Assembly (NCBI RefSeq): GCF_020523825.1
Contig: NZ_JAJALK010000007.1
Location: 124,001-188,000 of the forward strand
DNA length: 64,000 nt
Source: Methylobacterium brachiatum
GTDB lineage: Bacteria; Pseudomonadota; Alphaproteobacteria; Rhizobiales; Beijerinckiaceae
Reading direction: 5' to 3'
Shown here in pieces: positions 18,261 through 26,813 of this stretch. How positions within the stretch are numbered: position 1 is the stretch's first letter; each line of letters begins with the position of its first letter. The translations under genes were made by a program, and so were the position numbers. The notes below the pieces were generated by a model. That model ran no database searches. It was not told where the DNA came from and saw only the letters and a list, made by a program, of their open reading frames with translations.

Positions 18261-18926
18261 ATGGCACCGAGCCCGCTCGCCCTCATCGCGTCCGCCACCC
18301 TCGTCACCCTGGTCGCCACCGGCACGGGGGCGATCGTCCTGCAGCAGGGTTCCCAGTTCAGCCACCCCCGCCGGGTCGGCGGCAGCTTCGCCATGGCGGA
18401 TCTCGACGGCAAGCCGGTCAGCCAGGCCGACCTGCTCGGCAAGCCCACCGCCCTGTTCTTCGGCTTCACCCATTGCCCCGAGGTCTGCCCGACGACGCTC
18501 GCGACCCTGTCGGCGGCGCTCGGCCGGATGGGCCGCGACGCCGACCGACTCAACGTCGTGTTCGTCACCCTCGACCCGGAGCGCGATACGCCCGAGAGCC
18601 TGCGGGACTACCTGGCCGCGTTCGATCCGCGGATCCGCAGCTTCGTCGGGACGCCCGAGCAGGTCGCCCGCATGGCCGACGCCTACCACGTCGCCTACAA
18701 GCGCGTGCCGGTCCAGGGCGGCGACTACACGATGGAGCATTCCGCCACCGTTGGGCTGTTCGACAAGACCGGCCGGATGGTCGGCGAGATCGGCTACGGC
18801 GAGGACGAGGACCGTACCCTCTCCAAGCTGATCACCCTGGCGCTGCCGGGGCAATGCGCCCCCGGGGGCGGCGCCGCGCTGTGGGAGACCAACGGCCCCA
18901 CCAACGCCTGCGGCCCGCGAAGCTGA
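18261..18926 (+). CDS. SCO family protein (cytochrome oxidase copper assembly)
   Basis: Membrane-anchored thioredoxin-fold protein that delivers copper or reduces cysteines during CuA centre assembly of cytochrome c oxidase. 221 residues: an N-terminal anchor (LIASATLVTLVATGTGAIVL), then GGSFAMADLDGKPVSQADLLGKP, the copper-binding CXXXC (Cys72 and Cys76 in HCPEVCP) and the ligand His160 in MEHSATVGLFD. All key residues are present. An ATG 36 bases upstream is in frame, but only the chosen start has AGG at suitable spacing. No oxidase genes are nearby. Confidence 0.9.
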   Translation: MAPSPLALIASATLVTLVATGTGAIVLQQGSQFSHPRRVGGSFAMADLDGKPVSQADLLGKPTALFFGFTHCPEVCPTTLATLSAALGRMGRDADRLNVVFVTLDPERDTPESLRDYLAAFDPRIRSFVGTPEQVARMADAYHVAYKRVPVQGGDYTMEHSATVGLFDKTGRMVGEIGYGEDEDRTLSKLITLALPGQCAPGGGAALWETNGPTNACGPRS

Positions 18927-19020
18927 ACCTCAGCCGGCGCCGCGGTAAATTGCGCGGTCATTCCAGCGTGACTAGAGGGCGGGGCAGGTCGTCAGACCGG
19001 CGATTCCCGGAGGTTCGAGC

Positions 19021-20610
19021 TTGATCACGCGACGCGCCCTGACAGCTTTGGGCCTGCTGGCCCTCTCGCCCCTCGCGCGCCCCGCCCTGGCCGCATCCGG
19101 CGGCCCGCGCCTGGCCGCACCCGAGCCGATGGATTTCGACCGGCTGAAGACGCTGGCCCGCAGCCTGCGCGACCGGCCCTACGCGCCGCCCCCGGAGGCA
19201 CCGGCCTCGCCGACGCTGGACGCGCTGACCTACGGGCCGCTCCAGGAGATCCGCTATCCTCCGGGGCACGCTTTATTCCCGGAAAGCCCGTACCCGGTCA
19301 CGTTCTTCCACCTGGGCAACTTCTTCCGGCATCCGGTGAAGATCTATGCGCTCGAAGGCGGCCAGGCGCGCGAGGTCCTGTATTCACGCGACCTCTTCGC
19401 CTACCCGCCCGGAAATCCCGGCAAGGACCTGCCCGACGGCGCCGGTTTTGCCGGTGTCCGCTTCCAGAAGGTCCCGGCCGACCAGCCCGGCGCCGACGGC
19501 GACTGGCTGGCCTTCCTCGGGGCCTCCTATTTCCGTGCGGCCGGCGACGGGGCGCAGTACGGCGCCTCGGCCCGGGGCATCGCCATCGACACGGCGCCGG
19601 GACCGGGCAAGACGGAGGAATTCCCGGTCTTCACCCGCTTCTACGTTTCCCCGGCCGCGGACGGGGCGGTCACCATTCTGGCGCTGCTGGAAGGCCAGAG
19701 CCTCACCGGCGCCTACCGGTTCACCGCCCGGAAGGAGCCGCATGTGGTGATCGACGTCGCCTGCACGCTCTACATCCGCAAGCCGGTCGAGCGGTTCGGC
19801 GTCGCGCCGCTGACCTCGATGCTGTGGTATTCCGAGGGAATGAGCCGGTTCCTCGCCAGCGACTGGCGGCCCGAGGTGCACGATTCCGACGGGCTGCTGA
19901 TGCGGACCGGCGCCGGCGAGCTGATCTGGCGGCCGCTCAACAACCCGCCGCGGCTCAGCGTCAGCGCCTTCGCGGACCGCTCGCCGAAGGGGTTCGGCCT
20001 GCTCCAGCGCGACCGGTCCTTCGACAACTACATCGACGACGGCTTCGAGGAGAACCGCCCGCATATCTGGGTCGAGCTGCAGGGCGATTGGGGAGCCGGC
20101 AGCGTGCAGCTCGTCGAGATCCCGACCCACCAGGAAACCGACGACAATATCGGCGCCATGTGGGTGCCGGCCGACCCGCCGGGCGCGGGGTCGGAGCGCA
20201 GCTTCGCCTACCGCCTGCACTGGCCGGTGACCGAGCCGGTCGCCACCGATCTGGCCCGCTGCGTCGCGACCCGGGCGACCAAAGCCTCCTGGCTCTCCGA
20301 GGCGGACAGGCGTGCGGGCCGGGCGAACCTCGTGCGCCAGTTCGTCCTGGAATTCGAGGGCGCGGCCCTGGCGGGTCTCAACCCGGAACAGGCCACGGTG
20401 GCGCTGACGCTGTCGCGCGGCTCTGCCGAGGAGGTCGGGGCCACCTGGGCGCCCTACGGCAAGCCGAGCCCCTGGCGGGTGTTCCTGAAGGTTTTCGCCG
20501 AAGGTCCCGAGCCGGTCGAGATGCGGCTGCAGCTCAAGAACGGCGACCGGCTGCTCTCGGAGACCTGGGCCTACCAGTATTATCCGCAGGCGCCCGGCAC
20601 GGTGCTGTAG
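19021..20610 (+). CDS. Periplasmic glucan biosynthesis protein (OpgG/OpgD family)
   Basis: Periplasmic protein of osmoregulated periplasmic (beta-) glucan backbone synthesis, 529 residues. The signal peptide carries a twin-arginine (TRRALTALGLLALSPLARPALA), which points to Tat export and to OpgD rather than OpgG, but Sec export is possible. The core motifs LKTLARSLRDRPY, FPESPYPVTFFHLG, ARGIAIDTA and SKAADWRPEVHDSDGL-like (RFLASDWRPEVHDSDGL) are those of the family. The start is TTG at 19021, supported by GGAGG seven bases upstream; there is no ATG near the N-terminus. opgH is not in the window. Confidence 0.92.
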   Translation: MITRRALTALGLLALSPLARPALAASGGPRLAAPEPMDFDRLKTLARSLRDRPYAPPPEAPASPTLDALTYGPLQEIRYPPGHALFPESPYPVTFFHLGNFFRHPVKIYALEGGQAREVLYSRDLFAYPPGNPGKDLPDGAGFAGVRFQKVPADQPGADGDWLAFLGASYFRAAGDGAQYGASARGIAIDTAPGPGKTEEFPVFTRFYVSPAADGAVTILALLEGQSLTGAYRFTARKEPHVVIDVACTLYIRKPVERFGVAPLTSMLWYSEGMSRFLASDWRPEVHDSDGLLMRTGAGELIWRPLNNPPRLSVSAFADRSPKGFGLLQRDRSFDNYIDDGFEENRPHIWVELQGDWGAGSVQLVEIPTHQETDDNIGAMWVPADPPGAGSERSFAYRLHWPVTEPVATDLARCVATRATKASWLSEADRRAGRANLVRQFVLEFEGAALAGLNPEQATVALTLSRGSAEEVGATWAPYGKPSPWRVFLKVFAEGPEPVEMRLQLKNGDRLLSETWAYQYYPQAPGTVL

Positions 20611-20709
20611 GCCGAAAGGCCGCTCCGCCGCATTGCCGGGCCGGCGCGGCCCTCTGTAGAAGGGTGATCCCGGGCGGCGTCGCGCCGTCCCGCCGCATCC
20701 GAGGCCGTC

Positions 20710-20940
20710 ATGAACGGCGAACCGCCGCCCGGCCTCAACCTGCCCGAGGCCCTGACCCGTCTGCTGAAGGCCCCGCGGAGCGCGATCTGGCCGACGCCCG
20801 AGGACCGGCACCGCCTGCGCCTCGGCCGCCAGCGGCCCCGCCAGCCGAGCAAGGCCGTGATGGGGGTCTGGATCTGGGCGATCCTGTACAACGTGATCGG
20901 CTTCGCGATCCTCGCGACCCTGTGGCGGACGATGCACTGA
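20710..20940 (+). CDS. Small membrane protein, hypothetical
   Basis: 76 residues: a basic proline-rich first half (LLKAPRSAIWPTPEDRHRLRLGRQRPRQPSK contains it) and a single C-terminal membrane helix (VMGVWIWAILYNVIGFAILATLW). No family recognised. It follows opgG/D by 99 bp and precedes the next secreted-protein gene by only 4 bp, so those two are likely co-transcribed. Confidence 0.6.
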   Translation: MNGEPPPGLNLPEALTRLLKAPRSAIWPTPEDRHRLRLGRQRPRQPSKAVMGVWIWAILYNVIGFAILATLWRTMH

Positions 20941-20944
20941 CCCG

Positions 20945-21325
20945 ATGAACGCACCCGAGACGCTTCGATCGGCAGCGCAGCGCGCGATCCCGATCGTCCT
21001 TTTCCTCGTGGGCCTCGCGGCGGCACCGGCCGGGGCGCAGACGCCGGACAGCGCCCTCAACGCCGATGACGGCACCGGGGCGGTCAAGGTCTGCTCGCCG
21101 GTGGCGATGCCCCGCTGGCGCTCGATGATCCCGGTCCCGAAGACCTGGACCTTCCTGGATTGCATGGGCTTCTCGGGCGAAATGGGCGCCAGCCATTTCC
21201 AGCTCGGCTGCGTGTTCGCCAACGTGACGCCGCACGCGCAGAAATACGCCTGGGGTCCGGTCGTGCCGATCGAGAAGGCGGCCCTGGCCAAGCCGCAGCC
21301 GCCGATCCCGAATTGCGGCTGGTGA
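20945..21325 (+). CDS. Small secreted protein, hypothetical
   Basis: 126 residues with a signal peptide (about residues 1-31, AIPIVLFLVGLAAAPAGAQ). The mature part has four cysteines (VKVCSPV, FLDCMGF, QLGCVFA, PNCGW), suggesting two disulfides in the periplasm. The family is unknown to me. It follows the small membrane gene by 4 bp. The conserved-looking tryptophan/proline pattern supports a real protein. Confidence 0.65.
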   Translation: MNAPETLRSAAQRAIPIVLFLVGLAAAPAGAQTPDSALNADDGTGAVKVCSPVAMPRWRSMIPVPKTWTFLDCMGFSGEMGASHFQLGCVFANVTPHAQKYAWGPVVPIEKAALAKPQPPIPNCGW

Positions 21326-21334
21326 TGCGCCGGA

Positions 21335-21613
21335 TCAGCCTTGGCCGACGCGCGTGTCCGGCCAGTCCAAGGCGAGGGTGAGCTGAGCCCGGAAGACCAC
21401 CGTGCCGGCCTCGTTCCGGACCTGCGCCTCCAAGTGCAGGTCGGCCAGATCGGACCCCACGGGCGATGTCTGCGTCGCCCGAAGCGTGTCGTTGGCGACT
21501 TCCACCAGCGCTTCCGCTGCGGACCGGCAGGCTTCCCGCCGCCCGCAGAATTCGAGGCCCTCCTCGTCGCGGGACAAGGCCGTTCCGGTGATGAAGTCGG
21601 TGAAATAGCGCAC
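21335..21613 (-). CDS. DUF6894 family protein
   Basis: 92 residues starting with GTG. The N-terminal RYFTDF segment, the central DEEGLEF block, the alanine-rich helix (SAAEALVEVAND) and the final EAQVRNEAGTVVFRAQLTLALDW match the small DUF6894 proteins common in Methylobacterium and Bradyrhizobium. The function is unknown; some copies are reported or suspected to be stress-related. A second copy is at 32029-32280. It is convergent with the preceding secreted protein, 9 bp apart. Confidence 0.7.
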   Translation of the reverse strand: MRYFTDFITGTALSRDEEGLEFCGRREACRSAAEALVEVANDTLRATQTSPVGSDLADLHLEAQVRNEAGTVVFRAQLTLALDWPDTRVGQG

Positions 21614-21968
21614 GGCACACCGCCCCCGGAACCAAGCCTACAATTAGCCCGCCCGGATCATTATTGTCGTTAACCTGGGTCAAGGCGTGCCGCGCGGTCG
21701 CCATGCGCGATCGGAAGTCGTTTGACCATCGTCGGGGTGACGGGAAAGCGTTCAACCGGGAAACCGAGTCTGTTCCCGCGGGTTAATTGAAACAGACTCG
21801 ACGCGTCGGCGCATCATCGTCTGAAAGCGTACATAGCCCCCGGACAAGCTCAATTTCGCTTGTGGTCGGGCGGCGGCCGTTTACCTCGAGTCCTTCGAGA
21901 TCAGACAAGCTTCAGCGCCGGGAACCGAGAGACTGGCCGCGCTCTAGCACCGACTTTGGAGCGGAGCC
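21614..21968. other. Intergenic region with paired inverted repeat
   Basis: 355 bp between the DUF6894 gene (minus) and a Crp/Fnr gene (plus). It contains a perfect 10-bp inverted repeat, CGAGTCTGTT (21765-21774) and AACAGACTCG (21791-21800), whose 16-bp spacer begins with the palindrome CCCGCGGG. No gene seen. Confidence 0.5.
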
Positions 21969-22679
21969 TTGGATCGACCGAAGCAGGATGGCGTCCGCAA
22001 TCGTCTGCTCCGTCTCATGCCACCCGAGGATTTCGCCCGTCTCGCGCCCGCGCTGGAAACCGTGTCGGTGCCGCTGCGTGAGCTGCTGATCCTGCCGCTT
22101 CAGCCGATCACCCATGCGCATTTCATCGAGGAAGGCATCGTGTCGCTGGTTGCCGACACGGTCGAGGGCCGGATCGAGATCGGGGTCATCGGCTACGAGG
22201 GGATGTGCGGCGCCCCGCTCGTGCTGGGGGCCGACCGGACGCCGCACACCGCCCTGGTCCAATCCGACCTGGTGGCCCTGCGGCTCCCGGCCGCGGTCCT
22301 GCAGGCGGCGCTCGACGAGAGCGCACCGCTGCGCAGCCTGCTCGGGCGATACGTCCAGAGCCTGATCGTCCAGGTCGGCCACACCGTTTACGCCAACACG
22401 GACCTCACCATCGAGGCGCGGCTCGCCCGGTGGATCCTGATGACCCACGACCGGCTGCAGAAGGACGAGCTGATCCTCACGCACGAGTTCCTGGCGATGA
22501 TGCTCGGCGTCCGGCGTCCGGGGGTCACGACCGCGACGCACGTTCTCGAGGGCTCGGGCATGATCAAGGCCCGCCGCGGGCGAATCATCGTGACCGATCG
22601 CGACAAGCTGGAAGACCTGGCCGGGGACGCCTACGGGCCGGCCGAGGCCGAGTACGAGCGGCTCCTCGCGCAGGGCTGA
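21969..22679 (+). CDS. Crp/Fnr-family transcriptional regulator
   Basis: 236-residue regulator with an N-terminal cyclic-nucleotide-binding-like beta barrel (LRELLILPLQPITHAHFIEEGIVSLVA, GVIGYEGMCG) and a C-terminal winged helix (ELILTHEFLAMMLGVRRPGVTTATHVLEGSGMIKARRGRI). No FNR-type cysteine cluster is present and the cAMP-contact residues are not conserved, so the ligand is unknown. The start is TTG with GGAG seven bases upstream; the next in-frame ATG is 16 codons later. It may read the inverted repeat upstream. Confidence 0.85.
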   Translation: MDRPKQDGVRNRLLRLMPPEDFARLAPALETVSVPLRELLILPLQPITHAHFIEEGIVSLVADTVEGRIEIGVIGYEGMCGAPLVLGADRTPHTALVQSDLVALRLPAAVLQAALDESAPLRSLLGRYVQSLIVQVGHTVYANTDLTIEARLARWILMTHDRLQKDELILTHEFLAMMLGVRRPGVTTATHVLEGSGMIKARRGRIIVTDRDKLEDLAGDAYGPAEAEYERLLAQG

Positions 22680-23078
22680 CGCGCCGGCCGTCGCGATCCG
22701 GTCGAGCTTGGCCCGGCGCCTGAGCGACCGCTGCCCCGGCGGGCACACGATCCCCATTCGGCCAAGCCGACAGGCCGGGCTGTGCTCCGAAGGAGCGACG
22801 CGTGAGGCCGATCGCGGTCCCGCGGGATCCGCGCAAGCCTGACGATGCACAAAGAGCGCTTCGTTAAAGCCTCGCCCTGAAACTGGGCGGCAGGCCGGCT
22901 GTGGCGCGCGCACAACGGATCCACGCCCTTCGGCCTTTCCCGGCCCCGTTCGGCACCGACGATCTTTGACGCGCGCTGGCGATCGGGTTACAGGTGATCT
23001 CGCACGACAAGCAATAACCATGCCGCGAGCAGCGCAGCTCGGCTGGTCGATCACGCTGAAAGGGCATCGGGGCCTCGC
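22680..23078 (+). other. Intergenic region upstream of rpoN
   Basis: 399 bp with no gene recognised. The only feature I can support is the sigma70-type promoter for rpoN at 22966-22994. In many relatives lptB precedes rpoN; it does not here. Confidence 0.5.
22966..22994 (+). promoter_or_regulatory. Candidate rpoN promoter
   Basis: TTGACG (22966-22971), 17-bp spacer, TACAGG (22989-22994), 84 bp upstream of the rpoN start. A near-consensus -35 with acceptable -10. Confidence 0.55.
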
Positions 23079-24656
23079 ATGAGTTTGGTGCAACGGCTGG
23101 AAGTGCGTCAGGGCCAGGCCCTGGTGATGACGCCGCAGCTCCTGCAAGCGATCAAACTCCTGCAATTGTCGCACCTCGATCTCGCCGCCTATGTCGAGGC
23201 CGAGCTGGAGCGTAATCCGCTGCTGGAACGGGCCGAATCCGAGGGATCGGGGCCCGCCGAATCCGCCGAGGCGAGCGGCCCGTCCGACGAAGCGGCCTCG
23301 GGTGGCGATTTCGACGCCGCCGACCCCGATTCGTGGCAGCCCACCGAACTCAATCCCAGCCGCGGCGAGATCGAGGCCGATTTCGACACCCGGCTCGACA
23401 ACGTCTTCCCGGACGACGCCCCCATCCACGCGCAAGAGGCCTCCGGCGGCGACATGCTCTCGCTGACGCCGCCCCCCTACGGCAGCAGCGGCGGCAGCTT
23501 CGACTCCGACGCGCCCGATTTCGAGGCCGCCCTGACGGCCGAGATCTCCCTGCGCGATCACCTGGCGAGCCAGCTCGATCTCGCGACCCGCAACCCGTCC
23601 GACCGGCTGATCGGTGGCTTCCTGATCGACGCGGTCGACGAGGCCGGCTACCTGCGCGAGACGGTGGAGGGTGTGGCCGAGCGCCTCGGCGCCGATCCGG
23701 CCACCGTGGCCCGGGTGCTGACCCTGGTCCAGAGCTTCGACCCGCCGGGGATCGCGGCCCGGGACCTCGCCGAATGCCTGGCGATCCAGCTGCGCGAGCG
23801 CGACCGGTTCGATCCGGCCATGCAGGCCCTGGTCTCGCGCCTCGACCTCGTGGCCAAGCGCGATTTCGGCGCCCTGCGCCGCCTCTGCGGGGTCGACGAC
23901 GAGGATCTCGTCGAGATGCTGGGCGAGATCCGGCGGCTCGATCCCAAGCCCGGCCGCGCCTTCGGCTCGAGCGCCGTCGAGGTGCTGATTCCGGACGTGT
24001 TCGTGCGCGCGGCCCCGGACGGGTCCTGGCTGGTGGAGCTCAACGGCGAGGCACTGCCCCGGGTCCTGGTCAACCAGAGCTACTATGCCCGCGTCGTGCG
24101 CGGCGCCTCGGCCGACGGCGACAAGGCGTTCCTGTCGGAGGCGCTGCAGAATGCCAATTGGCTGACCCGCTCCCTGGAGCAGCGCGCCCGCACGATCCTG
24201 AAGGTCGCCACCGAGATCGTGCGCCAGCAGGACGGGTTCTTCGTCCACGGCGTCACGCATCTGCGCCCGCTCAACCTCAAGACCGTGGCCGAGGCGATCG
24301 GCATGCACGAATCGACCGTGTCCCGGGTCACCTCCAACAAGGCGATCGGCACCAGCCGCGGCACCCTGGAGATGAAGTACTTCTTCACCGCGGCGATTCC
24401 GGGCGCGGCCGGCATGGCGGCCCATTCGTCGGAAGCCGTGCGCCACCGGATCAAGCAGCTCGTGGACGGCGAGACGCCGGACGACGTGCTGTCGGACGAC
24501 GCGCTGGTGCAGAAGCTGCGCAGCGAGGGCGTCGACATCGCCCGCCGGACCGTGGCCAAGTACCGGGAATCCCTGCGCATCCCGAGCTCGATCGAGCGCC
24601 GCCGCGAGCATTACGCCCACGGCTCCGCCCATCACGGGGCGCTGGCCCTGCGCTGA
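23079..24656 (+). CDS. rpoN: RNA polymerase sigma-54 factor
   Basis: Alternative sigma factor for nitrogen and other activator-dependent promoters; 525 residues. Region I is intact (SLVQRLEVRQGQALVMTPQLLQAIKLLQLS), followed by an acidic, low-complexity region II (about residues 55-130), the core-binding domain (LRDHLASQLDLA, FDPPGIAARDLAECL) and the DNA-binding domain with the near-invariant RpoN box ARRTVAKYRE close to the C-terminus. The ATG is preceded only by a weak ribosome site, but the N-terminus matches the family exactly. glmU follows 63 bp later; hpf and ptsN, common neighbours elsewhere, are absent. Confidence 0.97.
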   Translation: MSLVQRLEVRQGQALVMTPQLLQAIKLLQLSHLDLAAYVEAELERNPLLERAESEGSGPAESAEASGPSDEAASGGDFDAADPDSWQPTELNPSRGEIEADFDTRLDNVFPDDAPIHAQEASGGDMLSLTPPPYGSSGGSFDSDAPDFEAALTAEISLRDHLASQLDLATRNPSDRLIGGFLIDAVDEAGYLRETVEGVAERLGADPATVARVLTLVQSFDPPGIAARDLAECLAIQLRERDRFDPAMQALVSRLDLVAKRDFGALRRLCGVDDEDLVEMLGEIRRLDPKPGRAFGSSAVEVLIPDVFVRAAPDGSWLVELNGEALPRVLVNQSYYARVVRGASADGDKAFLSEALQNANWLTRSLEQRARTILKVATEIVRQQDGFFVHGVTHLRPLNLKTVAEAIGMHESTVSRVTSNKAIGTSRGTLEMKYFFTAAIPGAAGMAAHSSEAVRHRIKQLVDGETPDDVLSDDALVQKLRSEGVDIARRTVAKYRESLRIPSSIERRREHYAHGSAHHGALALR

Positions 24657-24719
24657 GATCCGGCGGGACGGTCTTGCGTCGCGGCGGCGTCCGGCCCATC
24701 GGTCGCGCGCCGAATCACG

Positions 24720-26111
24720 ATGCCTGGACCCGCAATGACTCCTCCCGCTACGCCCCCGCGCAGCCTCACCGCCATCGTGCTCGCGGCCGGGAAGGGCACG
24801 CGGATGCGCTCGGACCTGCCGAAGGTGCTGCACCGGATCGCCGCGCGGACCATGCTGGGCCACGTGCTCGCCGCCGTGCAGGCGGCGGGCGCCGGCCGGA
24901 TCGCCGTGGTCGCCGAGCCCGGCCGCGAGGACGTCGCCGCCGAGATCGCCCGGGAGGCGCCCGGCGCGCAGGTGTTCCCGCAGGCCGAGCGCCTGGGTAC
25001 CGCCCACGCCGTGCTGGCCGCCCGGGCGGTGCTTGAGACGCCCGACGACGACGTGGTCATCGCCTTCGGCGACACGCCGCTGATCAGCGCCGAGACCTTT
25101 TTGCGACTCCGCGCGCCGCTCGCTGACGGCGCGGCGGTGGCGGTCCTCGCCTTCGAGAGCCCAAATCCGACCGGCTACGGCCGGGTGCTCACCGAGGGCA
25201 GCCGTGTCCTGGCGATCCGCGAGGAGAAGGACGCGAGCCAGGAAGAGCGGGCCGTGACCCTGTGCAATGCCGGCCTGATGGCCCTGTCGGGGCAACACGC
25301 CCTGACGCTGCTCGGGCGCATCGGCAACGACAATGCCGCCGGCGAGTATTACCTGCCCGACGCGGTGGCGCTCGCCGTCGCCGAGGGGCTGTCAGTCACG
25401 GTCGTGCCCGTGGACGAGGCGGAGGCGCAGGGCGTCAACGACCGGGTCCAGCTCGCAATCGCCGAGGCCGCGATCCAGGCCCGGCTGCGCCACAGCGCCA
25501 TGCTGGGCGGCGCCACGCTCGTCGCCCCCGAGACGGTGTTCCTGAGCCACGACACGATCCTGGGACGCGACGTCGTGGTGGAGCCGCACGTCGTGTTCGG
25601 GCCGGGCGTGCGGGTCGCGGACGGCTGCACGGTGCGGGCCTTCGCCCATCTGACCGACACCGTGCTGGAGGCGCGCGTGCGCATCGGGCCGTTCGTGCGG
25701 CTGCGCGGTCATGCCGTCCTCGAGACGGGCGCCGAACTCGGCAATTTCGTCGAACTCAAGAACGCCCATATGGGGCCGGGCGCCAAGGCCGCGCATCTGA
25801 CCTATCTCGGGGACGCGGAGATCGGGGCGAAGGCCAATATCGGCGCCGGAACGATCACCTGCAATTACGACGGCGTGCTCAAGCACCGGACCAATATCGG
25901 TGCCGGCGCCTTCATCGGCTCGAACTCGGCGCTGGTGGCGCCGGTGACCGTGGGGGAGGGGGCCTATGTGGCCTCCGGCTCGGTCATCACCGACGACGTG
26001 CCGGCAGACGCCATGGCGGTCGCCCGCGGCCGGCAGGCGGTGAAGCCGGGCTGGGCGAAGCTAAAGCGAGCGGCGCTGCTCGCCGAGAAGGCGTTGCGCG
26101 GGGGGCGTTGA
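24720..26111 (+). CDS. glmU: Bifunctional GlcNAc-1-phosphate uridyltransferase / GlcN-1-phosphate acetyltransferase
   Basis: Makes UDP-GlcNAc for peptidoglycan and lipid A. 463 residues. The pyrophosphorylase domain begins with LAAGKGTRMRSDLPKVLH (21-38) and has FGDTPLI; the C-terminal left-handed beta helix carries hexapeptide repeats with the acetyltransferase signature GNFVELKNAHMGPGAKAAHLTYLGDA and NYDGVLKHRTNIGAGAFIGS. Starts at 24720 and 24735 (MTPPATPP) are both possible; neither has a strong ribosome site. glmS, which acts earlier in the same pathway, is 10.6 kb away rather than adjacent. Confidence 0.96.
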   Translation: MPGPAMTPPATPPRSLTAIVLAAGKGTRMRSDLPKVLHRIAARTMLGHVLAAVQAAGAGRIAVVAEPGREDVAAEIAREAPGAQVFPQAERLGTAHAVLAARAVLETPDDDVVIAFGDTPLISAETFLRLRAPLADGAAVAVLAFESPNPTGYGRVLTEGSRVLAIREEKDASQEERAVTLCNAGLMALSGQHALTLLGRIGNDNAAGEYYLPDAVALAVAEGLSVTVVPVDEAEAQGVNDRVQLAIAEAAIQARLRHSAMLGGATLVAPETVFLSHDTILGRDVVVEPHVVFGPGVRVADGCTVRAFAHLTDTVLEARVRIGPFVRLRGHAVLETGAELGNFVELKNAHMGPGAKAAHLTYLGDAEIGAKANIGAGTITCNYDGVLKHRTNIGAGAFIGSNSALVAPVTVGEGAYVASGSVITDDVPADAMAVARGRQAVKPGWAKLKRAALLAEKALRGGR

Positions 26112-26298
26112 GGCGCGCTGGCCGAGGTCTGCTGCCGATCTCGGCTTGGGTGTGCGATGGCCGACCTCGACCCAACCCGGTCGTCGGGTCCGCCGTCAGC
26201 TCTTCCCGAAAGCGGCCGTTAGTCGGTCGTCCGGCAGCTTCGGCTGAGGGTGGAAAGCTGCCCTCCGGCGGAGCGCAGGGCATTCGTCGTGATCGGCG

Positions 26299-26733
26299 TC
26301 AGGCGGCGAGGCGTTCGCGGGTCTGCACGATCATCAGGGCCGCCTCTGCCGCCTCTCGCCCCTTCGTGACGAAGTGCGCCCGGTAGATGTCGCTATGGTG
26401 CGCTCCCTCGCGGTAGTGATGCGGGGTAAGGGACACTGACAGCACCGGCACGCCGCTGTCCAAGCCCGCGCGCATCAAGCCATCGATCACGGCCTGCGCG
26501 ACGAACTCGTGACGGTAGATGCCCCCGTCCACCACGAGGGCCGCTGCTGCAACAGCAGCATAACGGCCGGTAGCAGCCAGATCGCGGGCCAACAGTGGCA
26601 TCTCGAATGCGCCGGGCACGTCGAACACGTCGACCTGATCGGCGGGAACGACTTCTAGGAAGCCCTTGAGCGCTTGTTCGACAACGTCGGCATGCCAAGC
26701 GGCTTTGATGAAAGCGAAGCGGGCGAGTGTCAC
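26299..26733 (-). CDS. ribH: 6,7-dimethyl-8-ribityllumazine synthase (RibH2 type)
   Basis: Penultimate step of riboflavin synthesis. 144 residues with FAFIKAAWHADVVEQALKGF, DVFDVPGAFEMPL, VVDGGIYRHEFVAQAVIDG and VPVLSVSLTPHHYREG. RYAAVAAAALVVDGGIYRHEF and the LTPHHY motif match the RibH2 branch known from Brucella and Rhizobiales (type II, decameric) rather than the housekeeping RibH1. The start is GTG at 26733, set by AAAGGAG six bases upstream, not the longer reading from 26763. It is a single gene directly controlled by an FMN riboswitch upstream. No ribE/ribBA neighbours are in the window. Confidence 0.93.
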   Translation of the reverse strand: MTLARFAFIKAAWHADVVEQALKGFLEVVPADQVDVFDVPGAFEMPLLARDLAATGRYAAVAAAALVVDGGIYRHEFVAQAVIDGLMRAGLDSGVPVLSVSLTPHHYREGAHHSDIYRAHFVTKGREAAEAALMIVQTRERLAA

Positions 26734-26779
26734 CGTGATCTCCTTTCGCGACAGACACGTCACCCAAGGCGATCACGGT
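26732..26779 (-). promoter_or_regulatory. Shine-Dalgarno sequestering hairpin of the FMN riboswitch
   Basis: On the minus strand ACCGTGATCGCCTT (26779-26766) is complementary, with one mismatch in 14, to AAGGAGATCACGGT (26745-26732), which spans the ribH Shine-Dalgarno and reaches into the GTG start. The loop is 20 nt. This is a readable translational expression platform: when formed it would hide the ribosome site. Confidence 0.7.
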
Positions 26780-26813
26780 CACGCGCCGCGCACGGATGCG
26801 CGGACGGCGGACA

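Noticed and set aside
21740..21790. An EcfG-type stress promoter (GGAAC ... CGTT) for the DUF6894 gene
   Set aside because: GGAAC is present on the minus strand but the second element lies at the wrong spacing (about 15 instead of 16-18).
21912..25298. An 1128-codon minus-strand frame spanning crp, rpoN and glmU
   Set aside because: It crosses three well-supported genes on the plus strand and shows only low-complexity composition; an antisense shadow.
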